Shown: positions 41,802 to 49,129 of the stretch, piece after piece
How the letters are laid out: each line of letters starts with the position of its first letter
Position numbering within the stretch: the first letter of the stretch is position 1
NCBI GenBank assembly: GCA_013200995.1
Contig: CP053688.1
Span: 2,604,001 to 2,668,000 of the forward strand
Direction of reading: 5' to 3'
DNA: 64,000 bases
Source of the DNA: Arthrobacter citreus
Lineage (GTDB): Bacteria; Bacillota; Bacilli; Bacillales; Bacillaceae_G
The notes under the pieces: model-generated
The model's database searches: none
What the model was told of the DNA's origin: nothing
Seen by the model: only the letters and a program-made list of their open reading frames with translations
Position numbers and translations under genes: made by a program

Positions 41802-42530
41802 TTATGCTTGTACTAGTGCGCCAAGATCTTTCTCAAGATATTCTCTCCATAAGCCATCCATATACATGCGGCGCATTTTTGCACCAGTACGAACTACTTC
41901 TAAGCAGCGTTGTTGTAACTCAGGAGTATCAGCATGATCAAGTACGATTTTATATCCGCGCTCTCCATGAATTTCATCTGATACGATGTGTAAGTCGAAG
42001 AATTCAATCTCTTCATCTGTAAAGTTGTACTTCTCACGTAGAGCTGGAGTTTGCTTGCGATAAATGTCAGGAACTTGAGACTCAAGTCCTACTACTAATG
42101 CTGCAGTTGCAACTACGAAGTTTTCACGTGCTGCTACTGCAAAGCACCAGCTTTGTAAGCCTAATGTTGTTGCAGCCATGTTATTAGGATCTAATACTCG
42201 CTCACGAGTTGTTCCACAAGCTTCAGCAAATCGGATTAATAAGTCTGTATGACGATCGCCAGCGATCTCTTCTTCATACATATTTTGTAAAGTGAAATCT
42301 TTAGCGTCTTCAAATTTTGGTAAGTTTGGAGTGTTATGGTAGATATAAGCTAAGTAATCTGCAAAAGGTCCAACATAATGGTAATGGTTTTCAGCCCAGC
42401 GAGCGAAGTGGCTACGCTCTAATTTTCCTTCAGCCCATGCTACAGTAAAAGGTGCCTTTTGGCTATGGTTCCCTTTAATTGCTTCCTCTAACTCCTTACG
42501 AAACTCATCTTTAGATAATAATCTAGTCAT
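41802..42530 (-). CDS. PqqC/TenA-fold (haem-oxygenase-like) probable diiron enzyme
   Basis: 242 aa, all-helical. Candidate metal ligands are in YEEEIAGDRHTDLL (about residues 85-98; Glu and His) and VSDEIHGERG near residue 185 (Asp, Glu and His), the pattern of haem-oxygenase-like diiron oxidases (iron-containing redox enzymes such as UndA, CADD, BesC). NHYHYVGPFADYLA is typical of the PqqC-like branch. ATG at 42530 lies behind GAAGGAGGAG; the longer frame to 42665 is not translated. First gene of the operon with aldehyde dehydrogenase and GlcG. Two ferredoxins in the cluster could supply electrons. Confidence 0.82.
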   Translation of the reverse strand: MTRLLSKDEFRKELEEAIKGNHSQKAPFTVAWAEGKLERSHFARWAENHYHYVGPFADYLAYIYHNTPNLPKFEDAKDFTLQNMYEEEIAGDRHTDLLIRFAEACGTTRERVLDPNNMAATTLGLQSWCFAVAARENFVVATAALVVGLESQVPDIYRKQTPALREKYNFTDEEIEFFDLHIVSDEIHGERGYKIVLDHADTPELQQRCLEVVRTGAKMRRMYMDGLWREYLEKDLGALVQA

Positions 42531-42585
42531 TCCAAACTCCTCCTTCAATATGTTTATGTAGTTTAATAGATTAGGTAAAAAATCG

Positions 42586-42598
42586 AAGTATACCAAAC
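42586..42598. promoter_or_regulatory. GTATAC operator d
   Basis: gaagtataccaaa, 56 nt upstream of the diiron-enzyme start codon; one half of the dyad is degenerate. Confidence 0.55.
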
Positions 42599-42652
42599 CA
42601 CTAAATATACCGATAAAAACTACTAAATTTGAGTATTTATTTGTATTTTGTA

Positions 42653-42666
42653 TTTGGTATACCAAC
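42653..42666. promoter_or_regulatory. GTATAC operator e (perfect palindrome)
   Basis: TTGGTATACCAA (42654-42665) is a perfect 12-bp palindrome upstream of the diiron-enzyme operon and 85 nt beyond the end of the permease gene. Confidence 0.75.
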
Positions 42667-42750
42667 TAACCTTATAGTAACCCATTCATTTTTGTTTGTA
42701 AATACATTTTTACTAAATTTTCTAATTTTTCTAAAATTTAAAGAAATGCT

Positions 42751-44205
42751 CTACCATATAACCAGAGCGACAATGGTAGAGACTATTAATCCTGCAGTAA
42801 CAGGAAGTAGGTTTTTCCTAGCTAACTCTAAAACGTTTACGCCACAAAAACTTGCAACCGCTACCAATGAAGACCATGCAATTAATGTACCGCCACCTGT
42901 CCAAACAGATCCCATTTGTCCGATCGCACCTAACGTACCTGCATCCATTCCTACACCTGGGGCCAATGCACCTGATAAAGCTCCAACTAATGGTAATCCA
43001 GAAAATCCTGATCCTTCTAACCCTGTAATTGCGCCAGTAATTAATAGACCAAATGATGTTAATACCGAATTATGTGGAATAATTGATTGGCCAGCTTGCA
43101 CTAAATCAACTAAGAAAGCCGGCTTTGCCACATTTTCTCCTAAAGAAAAAATTGTACCACTAAAGTCCGAACTTCCTAAAAAGAAGAACGCTGCAATCGG
43201 AATAACTGGTCCCATTGCACGAAACGCAAATACGAATCCTTCTGTAATATGCTCACTAATTTTATCAAGAGCTTGTAAACGACGGAACGCTACACATGTT
43301 ACAACCAACAGCATTGTTGCAACACCACCTATAAATGCTGCCCCGTCTCCTCCTTCAAAACCACCCATTTTACTATTACCAAGCTTCGTTGAAAACATGA
43401 ATATAATAACTGCTAGTAGTGAAAGTGGGACTATAACTGCAAAGATTTTCCCCCATTTTTCACGTTCTCTAGTATCTACCGTGCTTTCTGTTGCAGCAGC
43501 GATTTCATTTGCAGAAGAATTTTTGTCTATAAGTGACTGTAGATGTTGCAATGATGCTTCACTTTTCATTTTACCGATAGATTTTCGTTCAGTTAAATAC
43601 GTAATCGCGATCGCAACTCCTCCTGTAATTAGAGAAAGAACTAACACTTTCCCTGATACAGCAGATGTTGGAATACCAGCAGATTTAGCAGTAAGCATTG
43701 GTGCGATCTGCATAATATAGTCTGAAGATAGTGCCATACCTTGTCCTGCAATCGAGACAACCATAGCACAAGCAATTGGCGACAAACCAGCACGAATAGC
43801 CGCAGGTACTAATAATGTACAAATAAGCGGTACGGCAGGAGTAGGCCAGAAGAATAAGGAAATAACGTATGTTACAACTAGTAAAACAGCAAAAGCGATA
43901 TGCCCGTTTTTCATCACCTTTTGCATCGGAGCAATCATTCTTTCATCTGCACCTGTATCTTTTAAGGAATGTAATAAAGCCACCATAAAAGTGATGATCA
44001 AAAAGATGGTAAAAAGTTCTTTCGCTGCTACAAGGTTTGCATTGAACAACGCTTGAAATCCACCAACAACTGATCCCTTATAAGCGATGGAAACAAGAAA
44101 GGTCCCAATGATGGTAGGAAGTACAACCCCTTTTCGAAACAACATTGTCACAATTACAACAAGTGTCATGATACCATAAAGCCAGTGAGCAACAGTTAAA
44201 TCCAT
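42751..44205 (-). CDS. Large permease of the ion-transporter (DcuC/GntP-like) superfamily
   Basis: 484 aa, about eleven to twelve hydrophobic segments. Typical stretches are WLYGIMTLVVIVTMLF, PAVPLICTLLVPAAIRAGLS and GAITGLEGSGFSGLPLVGAL. A hydrophilic loop (about residues 210-245, TERKSIGKMKSEASLQHL) splits the two halves. It is of the general class of organic-anion permeases; I cannot name the family with certainty. ATG at 44205 follows AGAGGG. It follows the creatininase-family gene by 27 nt as an operon and probably imports the substrate. A 363-codon plus-strand frame over it is a shadow. Confidence 0.75.
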   Translation of the reverse strand: MDLTVAHWLYGIMTLVVIVTMLFRKGVVLPTIIGTFLVSIAYKGSVVGGFQALFNANLVAAKELFTIFLIITFMVALLHSLKDTGADERMIAPMQKVMKNGHIAFAVLLVVTYVISLFFWPTPAVPLICTLLVPAAIRAGLSPIACAMVVSIAGQGMALSSDYIMQIAPMLTAKSAGIPTSAVSGKVLVLSLITGGVAIAITYLTERKSIGKMKSEASLQHLQSLIDKNSSANEIAAATESTVDTREREKWGKIFAVIVPLSLLAVIIFMFSTKLGNSKMGGFEGGDGAAFIGGVATMLLVVTCVAFRRLQALDKISEHITEGFVFAFRAMGPVIPIAAFFFLGSSDFSGTIFSLGENVAKPAFLVDLVQAGQSIIPHNSVLTSFGLLITGAITGLEGSGFSGLPLVGALSGALAPGVGMDAGTLGAIGQMGSVWTGGGTLIAWSSLVAVASFCGVNVLELARKNLLPVTAGLIVSTIVALVIW

Positions 44206-44232
44206 AAACTCCACCCTCTCATTTATAGGTAC

Positions 44233-45003
44233 TTACAACTTACATTCTTCTTCTAGATGTAATAGCTTTTGAAGTTCGAGTGAAAGATTTTCAAGTGCTT
44301 CTTCTACGATTTTTTCCCCTATTTCGTAACTTGCTTTCGTTGCATCCCCAATGCAACCATTAGTCGTCATTTCTTCATATCGATAAAATCCTTGAATTGC
44401 TTTACCAGGTCGTAGCTGTTTCCACCTACCCTCGCTAGTGATACTTCCTTTTGTAATTTTATTTGGTCTAATTAAGTGAGGAGCCAAGTAAAGTGCCTCT
44501 GACACTTCTCGTTCACAGCTGTGCCCGAATAACGGCGAGTGAATAGATTCTGAGATTGAAAGTTTGGCAGATGCAGTCGTTTTAGCATAATAAATCTCTG
44601 CATCTAGCTCATCCGACAACATAGTGCAGGCAACATTTAATGTTGACTGATTGCCACCGTGTGAGTTTAATAATAAAAATTTCTCAATTCCATGATGTTT
44701 AAGAGATAAGATCATATCTTTTAAAATTGCTATAAGCGTAGTCGGTTGTAAAGATATAGTTCCTGGAAAATTCAAATGATGATGTGAAACTCCCATATTA
44801 ACAGTCGGTGTTACGATTACATGAGGATGCATTTTTTCTGCTAGTTTATTAGCCATTTTCTCAGCAAGTACAGCATCACAGCTTTCAACCATGTGCGGGC
44901 CATGCTGTTCGTGTGCACCAACTGGAATAATTGCAAGTTTTACAGTATGTAACGCATCCTTTACTTCTTCCCAAGTCATCTCAGTTAACAAGAATGCTTT
45001 CAT
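44233..45003 (-). CDS. Creatininase-family amidohydrolase
   Basis: 256 aa. Metal ligands of the family are visible: VGAHEQHGPHMVESCDAVLA (Glu, His and Asp) and LNSHGGNQ (His), FGHSCEREVSEALYLAP (Glu). The family hydrolyses amide bonds in small or cyclic amides (creatinine amidohydrolase, MftE and related). ATG at 45003 follows AAGGAGGTG; the frame starts further at 45021 without need. First gene of an operon with a permease, controlled by operator f. Confidence 0.9.
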   Translation of the reverse strand: MKAFLLTEMTWEEVKDALHTVKLAIIPVGAHEQHGPHMVESCDAVLAEKMANKLAEKMHPHVIVTPTVNMGVSHHHLNFPGTISLQPTTLIAILKDMILSLKHHGIEKFLLLNSHGGNQSTLNVACTMLSDELDAEIYYAKTTASAKLSISESIHSPLFGHSCEREVSEALYLAPHLIRPNKITKGSITSEGRWKQLRPGKAIQGFYRYEEMTTNGCIGDATKASYEIGEKIVEEALENLSLELQKLLHLEEECKL

Positions 45004-45086
45004 ATTTTCACCTCCTTTCACGGTAAGTGTATCCGCTTACAAATATTTCTACTTTAGTTCATGTGAATTTAATTTCAGATTAGCGA

Positions 45087-45104
45087 GGTATATTGTATAC
45101 CTAA
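45087..45104. promoter_or_regulatory. GTATAC operator f
   Basis: ggtatattgtatacctaa: GGTATA and TATACC flank TTG. It lies 84 nt upstream of the creatininase-family start and 16 nt after the ferredoxin stop. Confidence 0.7.
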
Positions 45105-45119
45105 ATGATGCAAAAAAAA

Positions 45120-45452
45120 TTATTGGGCATTAACTGGTTTTGCAACTTTCGGTATTGGGGCAACTATATGTTCCTGTGAAATGACAATATCGTCTTTGAT
45201 CGTTAGCTGACAGCATAAACGCATGCCTTCTTCAACTTTTTCTCCTAACATTTTCTGCTCTTTCCAGTTTGGCGGATCAAGCTTCTCTGCTCCTTCTAAC
45301 ACTCTACATACGCATTTTGTACATTTACCCATCCCGCACCCATATTTCAGTTTTGGGAATTGACGGATGCCTGCCAACACTACTAGATTCGCGTTATCAC
45401 GCACTTCTTGCTCAATGATTTCTCCTTCAACATGCAAGCGTACTTTTGGCAT
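45120..45452 (-). CDS. [2Fe-2S] ferredoxin, second
   Basis: 110 aa. Ligands CGMGKCTKC and the distant Cys in RLCCQLTI; pattern C-x4-C-x2-C. The second Cys in CCQ is extra. Sequence clearly differs from the ferredoxin at 37258, so it is not a recent copy. It is separated from its operon neighbour by operator f. Role inferred: electron donor to the diiron enzyme. Confidence 0.9.
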   Translation of the reverse strand: MPKVRLHVEGEIIEQEVRDNANLVVLAGIRQFPKLKYGCGMGKCTKCVCRVLEGAEKLDPPNWKEQKMLGEKVEEGMRLCCQLTIKDDIVISQEHIVAPIPKVAKPVNAQ

Positions 45453-45673
45453 TTGTATCCCTCCAATTTAATTTTCTTAAAATTTCAAAAATTTACTCTG
45501 ATTATAATTCGAATTTTTTATAATGTAAACACTATTATTCATTTGGAAATCATTAACATTAAAAGCATTGTATTTTCGATCTTCATTTTTTTCAAAGCAT
45601 TCGTCTTTTTTATTAAAAATTCAGAAAATTATATTGCTTAATATTTTTTTATGTATTACACTATGAATAGAAA

Positions 45674-45687
45674 TTTGGTATACAAAA
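45674..45687. promoter_or_regulatory. GTATAC operator g
   Basis: TTTGGTATACAAAA, 46 nt upstream of the 111-aa gene; also in the region shared with the ferredoxin promoter. Confidence 0.7.
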
Positions 45688-45732
45688 TACCTAATGCTCA
45701 ATACTACATAATTAGATGAGGAGTGTGCAAAG

Positions 45733-46068
45733 ATGGGTAAGTATATTGTATTAACGAATAAAGACACGTTTCAAACGATTGTAGATAACGAGGGATTAAA
45801 AGCAATCGAAACATACCATTTCTACTTTTTTGAAGAACTAAAAGCGAAATACACCATTGCTGAAGTATTAGACGACAATATTAAAATTAAACTTTACGAA
45901 AAGTATGAAGGAAAAGAATATGTGAATGATATTCGCGTAAAGTTCTTTGAGACGTTTGATACAATAGAAGCGGCACATGAAGAGTTATACGAAATTGTTA
46001 AAGCCCAAGGTAACAGTGAAGACTCTCAGCATTCAAAATTAGTTAAATCGGACGTATTATCTGTATAG
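45733..46068 (+). CDS. Unknown 111-aa protein of the GTATAC regulon
   Basis: 111 aa, acidic and soluble. Mixed alpha/beta looking text: MGKYIVLTNKDTFQTIVDNE then TYHFYFFEELKAKYTIAEVL; the C-terminal tail is polar (GNSEDSQHSKLVKSD). No cysteine and no signal peptide. GAGGAG precedes ATG. No family recognised. Only operator g and its location connect it to the pathway; it could be a small subunit or a chaperone of one of the enzymes. Confidence 0.75.
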   Translation: MGKYIVLTNKDTFQTIVDNEGLKAIETYHFYFFEELKAKYTIAEVLDDNIKIKLYEKYEGKEYVNDIRVKFFETFDTIEAAHEELYEIVKAQGNSEDSQHSKLVKSDVLSV

Positions 46069-46079
46069 ATTACTTAGAA

Positions 46080-46106
46080 ATAGCACTGCTACAGTGCTAT
46101 TTTTAA
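46080..46106 (+). terminator. Rho-independent terminator
   Basis: ATAGCACTG/CAGTGCTAT, a perfect 9-bp stem with a 3-nt loop, followed by Ts, 12 nt after the stop codon. Confidence 0.85.
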
Positions 46107-46234
46107 ATTTTAAAAATATATTAGATCTGCACTTACTGATTTCCTCAGGCAACTGAAAATAGTCTATTTTGCCCATCTATTTCTATATTCGGATACTATT
46201 CAACAGATAAATAAAGAAACCCCACCTTTTTATG

Positions 46235-46320
46235 AGGTGTAGTTACCTATACCTAAAATCGGAAACTACGTCTATTTTTCTTCAACATTCCCAATTTATC
46301 CTTTTATAATAGGTAAAATA
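46235..46320. repeat. Decayed copy of the CTACGTC interspersed repeat
   Basis: gaggtgtagttac, aaaatcgg, ctacgtctatttttcttca and aatttatccttt line up with the element at 35726-35860. The CTCGCC/GGCGAG hairpin part is missing. Confidence 0.55.
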
Positions 46321-46346
46321 AAAAGACAACTACTAACTGTTGTCCT
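46316..46346 (-). terminator. Terminator of the second permease gene
   Basis: On the minus strand AGGACAACA/TTGTCTTTTT forms a short stem followed by Ts, 18 nt after the gene ending at 46364. Confidence 0.65.
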
Positions 46347-46363
46347 TTGTCAGTTCTATTCTT

Positions 46364-47740
46364 CTAAAAAAGCCACTCTAAACCACATAAATAAAGCATA
46401 ATCATAATTAAATAACTAATTGTATAAGGAATATTCCAATTCGATACTTTAAACGAACTCTCTTTCACGATACTCGACATTAATCCGATCGTAGCGTTGT
46501 ATGGTCCTACTAAAAATGCTGAAATGGCCCCTGCTAGTAATGAAACAGTTAATATATACGGTGAAATACCTAAACTTTGTGGGTCTAGCGCTTCTGCCAT
46601 TAACGTCAAAGTTACAGCAGGGTGAAGACCTGTAAAAGCAAATGCTAATGGAATTAATGGTAAAAGAATTAAAAATACTTCTGGGCCTACAATATCCTTA
46701 AAATGAGTAACCGCTAAATTTACTGTTTCACTTATATTCGTACCTTTGACTACCGAAATAAAAAAGCCTGCTGACAAAAATATAAAAAATTGGTCTTTCA
46801 TTTTAAAGGAGTAGGAATGAAAATACTCTTTTAAATTATGTAAAAATGCACTTTGCTGCTTAATGAGAAGAGACCAACTAAATGCAAACGGAATAACTAG
46901 AATCGAAACGATAATAACAAATGAATAGGCAAAAAGATGTTCAGCAAATGAAATGATCAGATTAAAAATCAGGATTGCTATGAAAATATGAAATACTTTT
47001 CCTTGAGTAGCTACTCCTTCTAGTGAAGCTGCAGTTTCATCTGGTATTAAATTATTTCTAAGTCCCTTCGTAACACTTTTTCGTGAATTTCTTGAAGCTA
47101 ATATCCAATCTAACGCGACCCCCAACATACTTAAAGGCAACACGTACGGTAGAATTGATACCCAACTTACCCCGGTTACCCCTATTACAATCCCAACGAT
47201 TGGTGTAATTGGCGCCCAAAGTAGTGGCATTGCAAATCCATGAGTGATCGCTCTACTCATAAAACGTTCTTCTTTTTTAATAGAAAAAAGACTTAAAGAT
47301 GGTTGAATGGAATAATATGTCATCGGTAAGGTTGCTAGATTCATAAACATACTTAAAAAATAAGAAATTCCCGATGTCATAATATACAACTGTCCGGATG
47401 TTTTTACTTTCTTCTGTATAATCGCTTGAATTCCATTCGCATAACCTCCCAGTCTGACCGGAAAACCTAATATAGGAATTAGTGCAAATAAAGTTAGCAA
47501 ATCTAGCATTGGTCCAAATGACAGGATATAGTCTTTTAAACTAGCATGATTTCTCCAAAGTAGAATGAACCCAATTAGTAAAAAAATACTTCCAATTGTT
47601 CTAACGAGTGACTTAACCATAAACATTGTATATAGAACAATAAAAATACATAAACAAGAGATATAAATTTGCAAATCCCATTGAAATAAAGAGGATAATA
47701 AATAGAAAAAGATTACTAAAGCAAACATATAATTCAACAC
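46364..47740 (-). CDS. Second large permease
   Basis: 458 aa, about twelve hydrophobic segments with a hydrophilic loop near the middle (SRNSRKSVTKGLRNN). Segments such as FGPMLDLLTLFALIPILGF and GFAMPLLWAPITPIVGIVIG have the look of citrate/gluconate-type carriers, but I cannot assign a family. Start GTG at 47740 with GAGAGG upstream at long distance; TTG at 47737 is also possible. Operator h lies 23 nt upstream of the start. Probably a second importer or exporter of the pathway. Confidence 0.7.
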   Translation of the reverse strand: MLNYMFALVIFFYLLSSLFQWDLQIYISCLCIFIVLYTMFMVKSLVRTIGSIFLLIGFILLWRNHASLKDYILSFGPMLDLLTLFALIPILGFPVRLGGYANGIQAIIQKKVKTSGQLYIMTSGISYFLSMFMNLATLPMTYYSIQPSLSLFSIKKEERFMSRAITHGFAMPLLWAPITPIVGIVIGVTGVSWVSILPYVLPLSMLGVALDWILASRNSRKSVTKGLRNNLIPDETAASLEGVATQGKVFHIFIAILIFNLIISFAEHLFAYSFVIIVSILVIPFAFSWSLLIKQQSAFLHNLKEYFHSYSFKMKDQFFIFLSAGFFISVVKGTNISETVNLAVTHFKDIVGPEVFLILLPLIPLAFAFTGLHPAVTLTLMAEALDPQSLGISPYILTVSLLAGAISAFLVGPYNATIGLMSSIVKESSFKVSNWNIPYTISYLIMIMLYLCGLEWLF

Positions 47741-47762
47741 GTTCCAACATCCTCTCCTTACA

Positions 47763-47775
47763 TTTGGTATACCAT
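47763..47775. promoter_or_regulatory. GTATAC operator h
   Basis: TTTGGTATACCAT, 23 nt upstream of the permease GTG. The dyad is nearly perfect. Confidence 0.7.
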
Positions 47776-47824
47776 AATTAAATATTCAGTATATTTTATA
47801 AGAAATTATACCATAAATAGTTAG

Positions 47825-47838
47825 TTTTGGTATACAAT
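47825..47838. promoter_or_regulatory. GTATAC operator i
   Basis: TTTTGGTATACAAT, 50 nt beyond operator h and overlapping the arm of a long inverted repeat. A pair of sites could allow cooperative binding. Confidence 0.65.
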
Positions 47839-47878
47839 TTTATCTTTTATCATTTTTATGATGATAAAGATAAAATTG
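47835..47878. repeat. 17-18 bp inverted repeat next to operator i
   Basis: Arm 1, caattttatcttttatca (47835-47852), is complementary to arm 2, tgataaagataaaattg (47862-47878), apart from one extra base; the loop is 9 nt. No T run, so it is not a normal terminator. Confidence 0.7.
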
Positions 47879-47985
47879 CGGATTTAGTTAGAACTCAAAA
47901 AAGTATGGGCTTTTACAGAGTTAGTATATTCAATTTCAAATATGTTTAATCAAAATCAAGAAACCTAAAAGTAATAGATAAAGTA

Positions 47986-48016
47986 AAAACCTTATCTAAT
48001 TAATCGATAAGGTTTT
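47986..48016. terminator. Orphan terminator-like hairpin
   Basis: Perfect 11-bp stem AAAACCTTATC/GATAAGGTTTT with a 9-nt loop. No gene upstream on either strand in the gap. Confidence 0.55.
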
Positions 48017-48129
48017 ACCTTGCCTTATAAAGATTTACACCTTGTATTAATTTACATTAAAAAAAGCGATTCAAATATGTATCAATCCTCTTATTAATGT
48101 TAATGATAAAATTAAGGAGGTGTCTTACT

Positions 48130-48285
48130 ATGGCAAAAGATGTGCTTTGTGAAGTTGATAATTGTAAATATTGGGCTTCTGGAAACAAATGTAGTGCAGA
48201 TTCTATTTATGTTGTAAGTCATAAAGGGAAACAAGCTGCAAACAATGCTGAAACAGATTGCAAAACATTTGATCCAGGATTATAA
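48130..48285 (+). CDS. DUF1540 small cysteine protein
   Basis: 51 aa. VLCEVDNCKYWASGNKCSAD, then DCKTFDPGL: four cysteines in the DUF1540 pattern (CxVxxCxxWxxxxxCxAxxI..CxTFxP). It may bind metal; often single in Bacillus genomes. GGAGGTG precedes ATG at 48130. Confidence 0.9.
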   Translation: MAKDVLCEVDNCKYWASGNKCSADSIYVVSHKGKQAANNAETDCKTFDPGL

Positions 48286-48292
48286 ACAATTA

Positions 48293-48322
48293 AGGGTAAC
48301 CTATTTAGGAGGTTGCCCTTTC
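48293..48322 (+). terminator. Rho-independent terminator
   Basis: GGGTAACCT/AGGTTGCCC stem with a short loop and Ts after it. Confidence 0.75.
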
Positions 48323-48442
48323 TTATTTATAGTATTGATAATAACTATCATTTTCATTCAAATTTATTCCAATTATTTTATTTTTTTACATCTGAGCCTT
48401 CTCACCGTTATAAACTCCTGTATTATTGACGGCGATAATATT

Positions 48443-48769
48443 TTACATTTCAAAAAAATTATCTCTTTCAACTTTACACACTCTTAACGCGAATGATTCA
48501 TACCAGTCTTTTTTTCCACGTTCTTGTGCAACTTTATGAACCGCATGCTCTTTCCATGTTTTAATAGCGTCCAATGATTCCCAATACGAAACAGTTATAC
48601 CCATTTCATCATCTCGAGCACTCTCCACTCCTAAAAATCCTTGTTGGCTTGAAGCTAATTCAACCATTTTTTCGGACATCTTACTGTAACCATTATCTCC
48701 TTCAGTTCTATTAGAACAAAAGATTACCGCATAATAAGGCGGATTTGGCGTTTTTGCAAATGATCCCAT
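48443..48769 (-). CDS. ABM-family (antibiotic biosynthesis monooxygenase-like) protein
   Basis: 108 aa. The dimeric alpha/beta barrel family is shown by YYAVIFCSNRTEGDNGYSKM, QQGFLGVESARDDEMGITVS and YWESLDAIKTWKEHAVH. Known members include haem-degrading and quinone-forming monooxygenases; many have no proven function. AAAAGGAGAGG precedes ATG. Single gene. Confidence 0.88.
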   Translation of the reverse strand: MGSFAKTPNPPYYAVIFCSNRTEGDNGYSKMSEKMVELASSQQGFLGVESARDDEMGITVSYWESLDAIKTWKEHAVHKVAQERGKKDWYESFALRVCKVERDNFFEM

Positions 48770-48849
48770 TGATAACCTCTCCTTTTTTTATTAATCATAT
48801 TTGATTAAGGAGCTATTTAACATAGGTTTAATCAAAAAAATAAAATAAA

Positions 48850-48872
48850 AAAGCGATACAATGTATCGCTTA
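48850..48872 (-). terminator. Rho-independent terminator
   Basis: AAGCGATAC/GTATCGCTT, a perfect 9-bp stem with a 3-nt loop; Ts on the minus strand. It closes the 45-aa gene. Confidence 0.85.
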
Positions 48873-48879
48873 AAAAGTA

Positions 48880-49017
48880 TCACTCAAATAAATAAGGATT
48901 TCCACTTATACTTTTTCTCATATCCTCTGTAACTTGAAAATCTTCTTGTTCGAAATTTTGCTCAAATGTTTCTTCATTCATTCCGCTGCCATCATAATGC
49001 ATTGGTTTATTTTCCAT
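48880..49017 (-). CDS. Small hydrophilic protein, 45 aa
   Basis: Acidic small protein: MENKPMHYDGSGMNEETFEQ, then NFEQEDFQVTEDMRKSISGN and PYLFE. AAGGTGAAAG precedes ATG and a strong terminator follows directly, so a real gene is likely. No family recognised. Confidence 0.7.
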   Translation of the reverse strand: MENKPMHYDGSGMNEETFEQNFEQEDFQVTEDMRKSISGNPYLFE

Positions 49018-49085
49018 ACTTTCACCTTCTAATTCATATTAGTTTTATGTCACTATTATAGTGTCCAATTCTGAAAAATAAATGA

Positions 49086-49116
49086 CAAAAAAACGATGCA
49101 ATAAAAATCACATCGT
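49086..49116 (-). terminator. Terminator of the MFS transporter gene
   Basis: AAACGATG/CATCGTTT stem with a 12-nt loop; on the minus strand followed by T-rich DNA, 14 nt after the stop codon. Confidence 0.75.
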
Positions 49117-49129
49117 TTATATTTACATA

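Larger units (their letters stand above)
47741..48129. other. Gene-free stretch, 389 bp
   Basis: No supported ORF. It holds operators h and i, a long inverted repeat at 47835-47878 and a terminator-like hairpin at 47986-48016 with no gene for it. Perhaps a remnant of a lost gene. Confidence 0.6.

Noticed and set aside
42629..43720. 363-codon plus-strand frame opposite the permease
   Set aside because: It has no good ribosome site and a Pro/Thr/Ala-rich translation without domain. The minus-strand permease has clear membrane segments, start signals and an operon neighbour.
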